DNA of 64,000 nt. Source: Alphaproteobacteria bacterium (GTDB taxonomy: Bacteria > Pseudomonadota > Alphaproteobacteria > JAUHZY01). Made by a program: the position numbers and the translations under genes. Positions within the stretch are counted from its first letter, which is position 1, and each line of letters starts with the position of its first letter. The notes beneath the pieces were generated by a model. The model was not told the DNA's origin. It worked only from the letters and a program-made list of their open reading frames with translations, and ran no database searches. Positions 61,269 through 64,000 of this stretch are shown piece after piece. The DNA is taken from the NCBI GenBank assembly GCA_030425825.1, contig JAUHZY010000001.1, forward strand, positions 1,212,834 through 1,276,833, written 5' to 3'.

Positions 61269-62303
61269 TCAACCAATATCTAAAATATCATTATAGTCAA
61301 ATGTTGAGCGTCTCTTGTCAAAAAATTTACCTAAATGAATATTTGCATTTTCAGGATCAGCCTTCATTTTTTTCAAAACAGCCTCAACATCCTCAATCGC
61401 ATCTTGTGGATCAGCAAACGCATAGCTTTCAATCATAGAAAGAACATTCTTTTGTTCATTTTTTGTTTTTGCCCACGTTTTTTCTGCAATTTCGAAGGCA
61501 AAGTCGTAATAGCCAAAAAGCATAGCAGATAAGAAAAGCGCATATTTTTGGCGCTGCGAGATTTCGACTTTTTTTTCATTGTAAGGGTCTTTAAAGAAAA
61601 TTGCATCAGTGTGTTGTAAGCGCTCACGACCAATCACATTTTTTTTACCCACACGACGGCGAGAGCGGAGGAACATGTCATCAAACCCATAAAAAGAAAA
61701 TCCTAAATCACGTAGGAATATTTCTATGTCTGAAAACAGCTTTTGATTTTGATAAATCTGAAAAAACTCAACCTCAACTGTCACTGCGACACATCGTTCT
61801 TGCAGCGTCTTTTTCGCACCTTCTAAAATATCAAACTCTGATCCTTGTGTGTCTAGCTTGATAAACTCACCCCAAAAAGGCTGGCTGATGCGTTCTTCAA
61901 AAAGAATCTTATCCAATGTCGTCGTACGCAGTTCACTTGATCCAGTTTGTACAAATTTTGGTGTGTTATAACGCTCAATAAAAAACTTGCTTGGCGGCAA
62001 TAGAGAGTCATTTGTTGACGCTTCTAGCAAATAAATTGTCGCGTCTTTTTCCTTTTCTGCAAGTGCTTGAGCCTCAACTTCGTACATCGCATAATGCAGC
62101 CCATTCACTTCTTTTAGAAGCCTTTCTTGTTCTTCTTTGTTCGGCTCAAAGCCCATCACAGCTGTTAACTTAGATGCAGGATCAATAATTTCATGAATCC
62201 CTCCTCTGGCACCTACATCAATAAACCCAAAAGGCGTTTGTGAGAGTGCCTCAAAAACGGGGGTTTTTTGAAAAAACTCGTTATCAAATAATGTATTACT
62301 CAT
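61269..62303 (-). CDS. FkbM family methyltransferase
   Basis: 344 aa. FIDVGARGGIHEI and VMGFEPNKEEQERLL form the SAM-binding part; TTLDKILF, EFIKLDTQGSEFDILEGAK and TVEVEFFQIY are typical FkbM segments. The C-terminal ~110 residues are an added helical tail. FkbM enzymes O-methylate sugars or polyketides. It overlaps the PhyH gene by 8 bp. Confidence 0.85.
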   Translation of the reverse strand: MSNTLFDNEFFQKTPVFEALSQTPFGFIDVGARGGIHEIIDPASKLTAVMGFEPNKEEQERLLKEVNGLHYAMYEVEAQALAEKEKDATIYLLEASTNDSLLPPSKFFIERYNTPKFVQTGSSELRTTTLDKILFEERISQPFWGEFIKLDTQGSEFDILEGAKKTLQERCVAVTVEVEFFQIYQNQKLFSDIEIFLRDLGFSFYGFDDMFLRSRRRVGKKNVIGRERLQHTDAIFFKDPYNEKKVEISQRQKYALFLSAMLFGYYDFAFEIAEKTWAKTKNEQKNVLSMIESYAFADPQDAIEDVEAVLKKMKADPENANIHLGKFFDKRRSTFDYNDILDIG

Positions 62304-62988
62304 AAACGTTTACAGCCTCTCTTTTTGCTTCTCGTCCTTCTCTGAAAGGCTCTCCTTCACGTACATAAGTAATCAGAAGAACACGACGAAAACGATCTTT
62401 TGACGTATTATCATGAGATTTATGTGCGACATGACCATGAATAAAAACACCTGATCCGGCCTCAGCATGAACGTCCAGCGGCTTGTATTTATCGGGCAGA
62501 ACAAGTTCTTGCCTTAGTGCATTTGGTGCCTGGCCAAAAGAATCTATCGGCCCTTCTACTTCTTCAAAAGGCAAGATGTCTTCTTTGTGACTTTCAGGAT
62601 AAACAATTAGTCCACCATTTCCAGGGTCTGTGTCTTCTAAGGGTATCCACGCAGAGCCAAAGCCATCTGGTTTCGCTTGCACATAGTAGTTATCTTGATG
62701 ACAGTTAAATCCTTTGGTGCCTGGCCTCCCAAAGAAAAATTGGGTTTGAATACCGCTGACACGGCCAAGGAGAAGTTTCTCCATAATTGCAATCAGCTTT
62801 GGGGTTTTCATTGCTTTGAGAAAAATATCATGCTCTTTATGTGGCTGGAAAACAGGAATCAAAGAACCGTCTTCATATGTTGGCAGTTTCTCAGAAAAAG
62901 CGATCAACGCATTACATTGTTCAGCAGAAAAAACATCAGGAACCTGACAAAAACCTTCATCAAAATACTGTTGCAATGCGATAGACAT
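62296..62988 (-). CDS. phytanoyl-CoA dioxygenase family (PhyH) protein
   Basis: 230 aa Fe(II)/2-oxoglutarate oxygenase. HQDNYYVQ supplies His and Asp of the iron triad, and VAHKSHDNTSKDRFRRVL the distal His and the 2-oxoglutarate Arg. Members of such loci hydroxylate sugars or acyl chains. Substrate unknown. Directly upstream is the E1 beta gene (21 bp). Confidence 0.85.
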   Translation of the reverse strand: MSIALQQYFDEGFCQVPDVFSAEQCNALIAFSEKLPTYEDGSLIPVFQPHKEHDIFLKAMKTPKLIAIMEKLLLGRVSGIQTQFFFGRPGTKGFNCHQDNYYVQAKPDGFGSAWIPLEDTDPGNGGLIVYPESHKEDILPFEEVEGPIDSFGQAPNALRQELVLPDKYKPLDVHAEAGSGVFIHGHVAHKSHDNTSKDRFRRVLLITYVREGEPFREGREAKREAVNVYE

Positions 62989-63009
62989 CAGAATTCTTTC
63001 CCTTTGATA

Positions 63010-64000
63010 TTAGAAAGGACCTTTAAATTTACGCTCGTGACTAAAGAGATCTTGTGATGATAGATCTGATTTCGGCAAACCAAGCTTTTCTTCAACAGCG
63101 CGAACAATCGTTTTAGCATTTGGATAAAAAGCGTTCTCAAGCTTACGAACAGTCGGACATGGAGTGTGTTCAAAACCAATTCTTGTAACCGGTTTTTTCA
63201 AACTATCAAAAGCTTTTTCTGCAACCAGTGCCGAAAGCTCTGCGCCAAACCCAGAAAAAGACCAATCATTATCCGCAACAATACAATGGCCTGTCTTACG
63301 AACAGATGAAAGAATAATTTCTTCGTCTAGTGGCGCAATTGTTCTAGGGTCAATAATTTCTACCTCAACACCATGATATTCTTTCAACATTTTTGCTGCT
63401 TCCATGGCCTCAATATTCATCCATGAGGTTGCGATGATACTAAGATCATTGCCTTCTCTTAAAACTTTACCTTTGCCCAAAGGAATAGAGAAGTCACCTT
63501 CTGGTACATCTTCTTCAGCAAAATAAAGCCAGCGATGTTCAATAAAAATAACAGGATTGTCATCACGGATCGCTGACGTCAAAAGACCTTTTGCATCACT
63601 TGGTGTCGTCGGCAAAACGACTTTTAAACCAGGAATATGGGAAAAATAAGAATGTAATGTTTTACTATGCTGATAGCCCTGCCCCCAACCTCGACCAATA
63701 ATGGCACGAATAACCATTGGAGCTTTGAGTTTTCCACAAGAACCATAAGAGGCACAAGATAACATGTTTACAATCTGATTCATGGCAAGCAAGACAAAAT
63801 CCATACGAATATGTACATGAATTGGGCGCATACCATTCATTGCCGCACCAAGACCAAACCCCGTCATAGAGTCTTCTGCCAGAGGCGTTTCTAAGCACCT
63901 ATTCTCACCAAATTTCTCAACAAGCCCTGTTGTTGTCCCAAAAATATTTTTGTGATCTGGCGCACCAATACCATATACAAAGACAGAGTCATCACGTGCC
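63010..64000 (-). CDS. 2-oxoacid dehydrogenase/transketolase-like E1 beta subunit (5' end missing)
   Basis: The frame is open to the right edge of the window, so 330 residues are seen and the start is outside. ETPLAEDSMTGFGLGAAMNG and IGRGWGQGYQHSKTLHSYFS are the E1 beta TPP/interface regions, and VVLPTTPSDAKGLLTSAIRD follows. The C-terminal domain VEIIDPRTIAPLDEEIILSS and the C-terminal swivel domain are present. Such E1 pairs act on 2-oxoacids; in glycan loci they may build branched or acyl precursors. The alpha subunit should be just outside the window. Confidence 0.88.
   Translation of the reverse strand, partial: ARDDSVFVYGIGAPDHKNIFGTTTGLVEKFGENRCLETPLAEDSMTGFGLGAAMNGMRPIHVHIRMDFVLLAMNQIVNMLSCASYGSCGKLKAPMVIRAIIGRGWGQGYQHSKTLHSYFSHIPGLKVVLPTTPSDAKGLLTSAIRDDNPVIFIEHRWLYFAEEDVPEGDFSIPLGKGKVLREGNDLSIIATSWMNIEAMEAAKMLKEYHGVEVEIIDPRTIAPLDEEIILSSVRKTGHCIVADNDWSFSGFGAELSALVAEKAFDSLKKPVTRIGFEHTPCPTVRKLENAFYPNAKTIVRAVEEKLGLPKSDLSSQDLFSHERKFKGPF

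Overview
This is 64 kb of an AT-rich alphaproteobacterial chromosome. The assignment rests on gene order and gene content typical of that class: pcm-tolC-popZ(DUF2497)-valS, aroK-aroB-HlyC/CorC opposite xerD-accA, serC-purA, ctaE-DUF983-SURF1-M16 peptidase, and the MotE and DUF6468 flagellar genes. The organism is flagellated and respires with a cytochrome c oxidase. I could not assign an order or genus. Spacing is tight, many genes overlap by 4 to 30 bp, and no insertion sequence, integrase of a mobile element, CRISPR array or rRNA is visible.

Layout. 1-4600 (minus strand): a tRNA-Tyr/tRNA-Gly/tuf/tRNA-Trp/secE/nusG/rplK/rplA/rplJ/rplL translation operon with a good sigma70 promoter at its head and a probable L10-binding leader before rplJ. 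4662-11603 (minus): pcm, rhodanese, tolC, popZ, valS and an orphan gene. 11752-18516: tRNA-Cys, then aroK/aroB/CorC-like genes on minus and a small membrane ORF, xerD, accA and argJ on plus. 18592-25185: flagellar genes, with fliL-fliM-DUF6468-motE on minus and flgF-flgG-flgA-flgH on plus behind a near-perfect sigma54 promoter. 25174-29441 (minus): a compact folate operon, pabB-pabA-pabC-CofE-like-folA-folB, in which the CofE-like protein probably stands in for FolC. 29462-32085: a pseudokinase with a membrane partner. 32109-36724: purA, serC, thiD and glmM. 36812-42213: a small membrane ORF, a response regulator-ATPase, an M16 peptidase, SURF1, DUF983, ctaE, tRNA-Thr and an LpxR-like deacylase.

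42263-49225 (minus) is the most unusual part: four tandem flagellin genes. Their N- and C-terminal flagellin domains are nearly the same, but the middle is replaced by a seven-bladed beta-propeller (three genes) or a LamG/concanavalin-like domain (one gene). Every gene start, and the end of each gene except the last, lies in the same 33-bp repeat carrying the ribosome binding site and start codon. Between the genes lie 36-codon mini-ORFs that begin like a flagellin, and the first gene has a leader ORF of its own. All of these end on the next flagellin's start codon, so the array reads as a chain of translationally coupled frames.

49542-54197 holds a D-amino-acid dehydrogenase-like gene, a permease and a tandem fusion of two D-Ala-D-Ala ligases. 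54289-64000 is a surface-glycan locus: a sugar nucleotidyltransferase, three related SDR epimerases, an RmlC-like epimerase, two methyltransferases, a PhyH dioxygenase and a 2-oxoacid dehydrogenase E1 beta that runs off the window edge. A separately transcribed zeta-toxin-like P-loop protein lies inside it. All functions are inferred from reading the proteins by eye; no database search was run.
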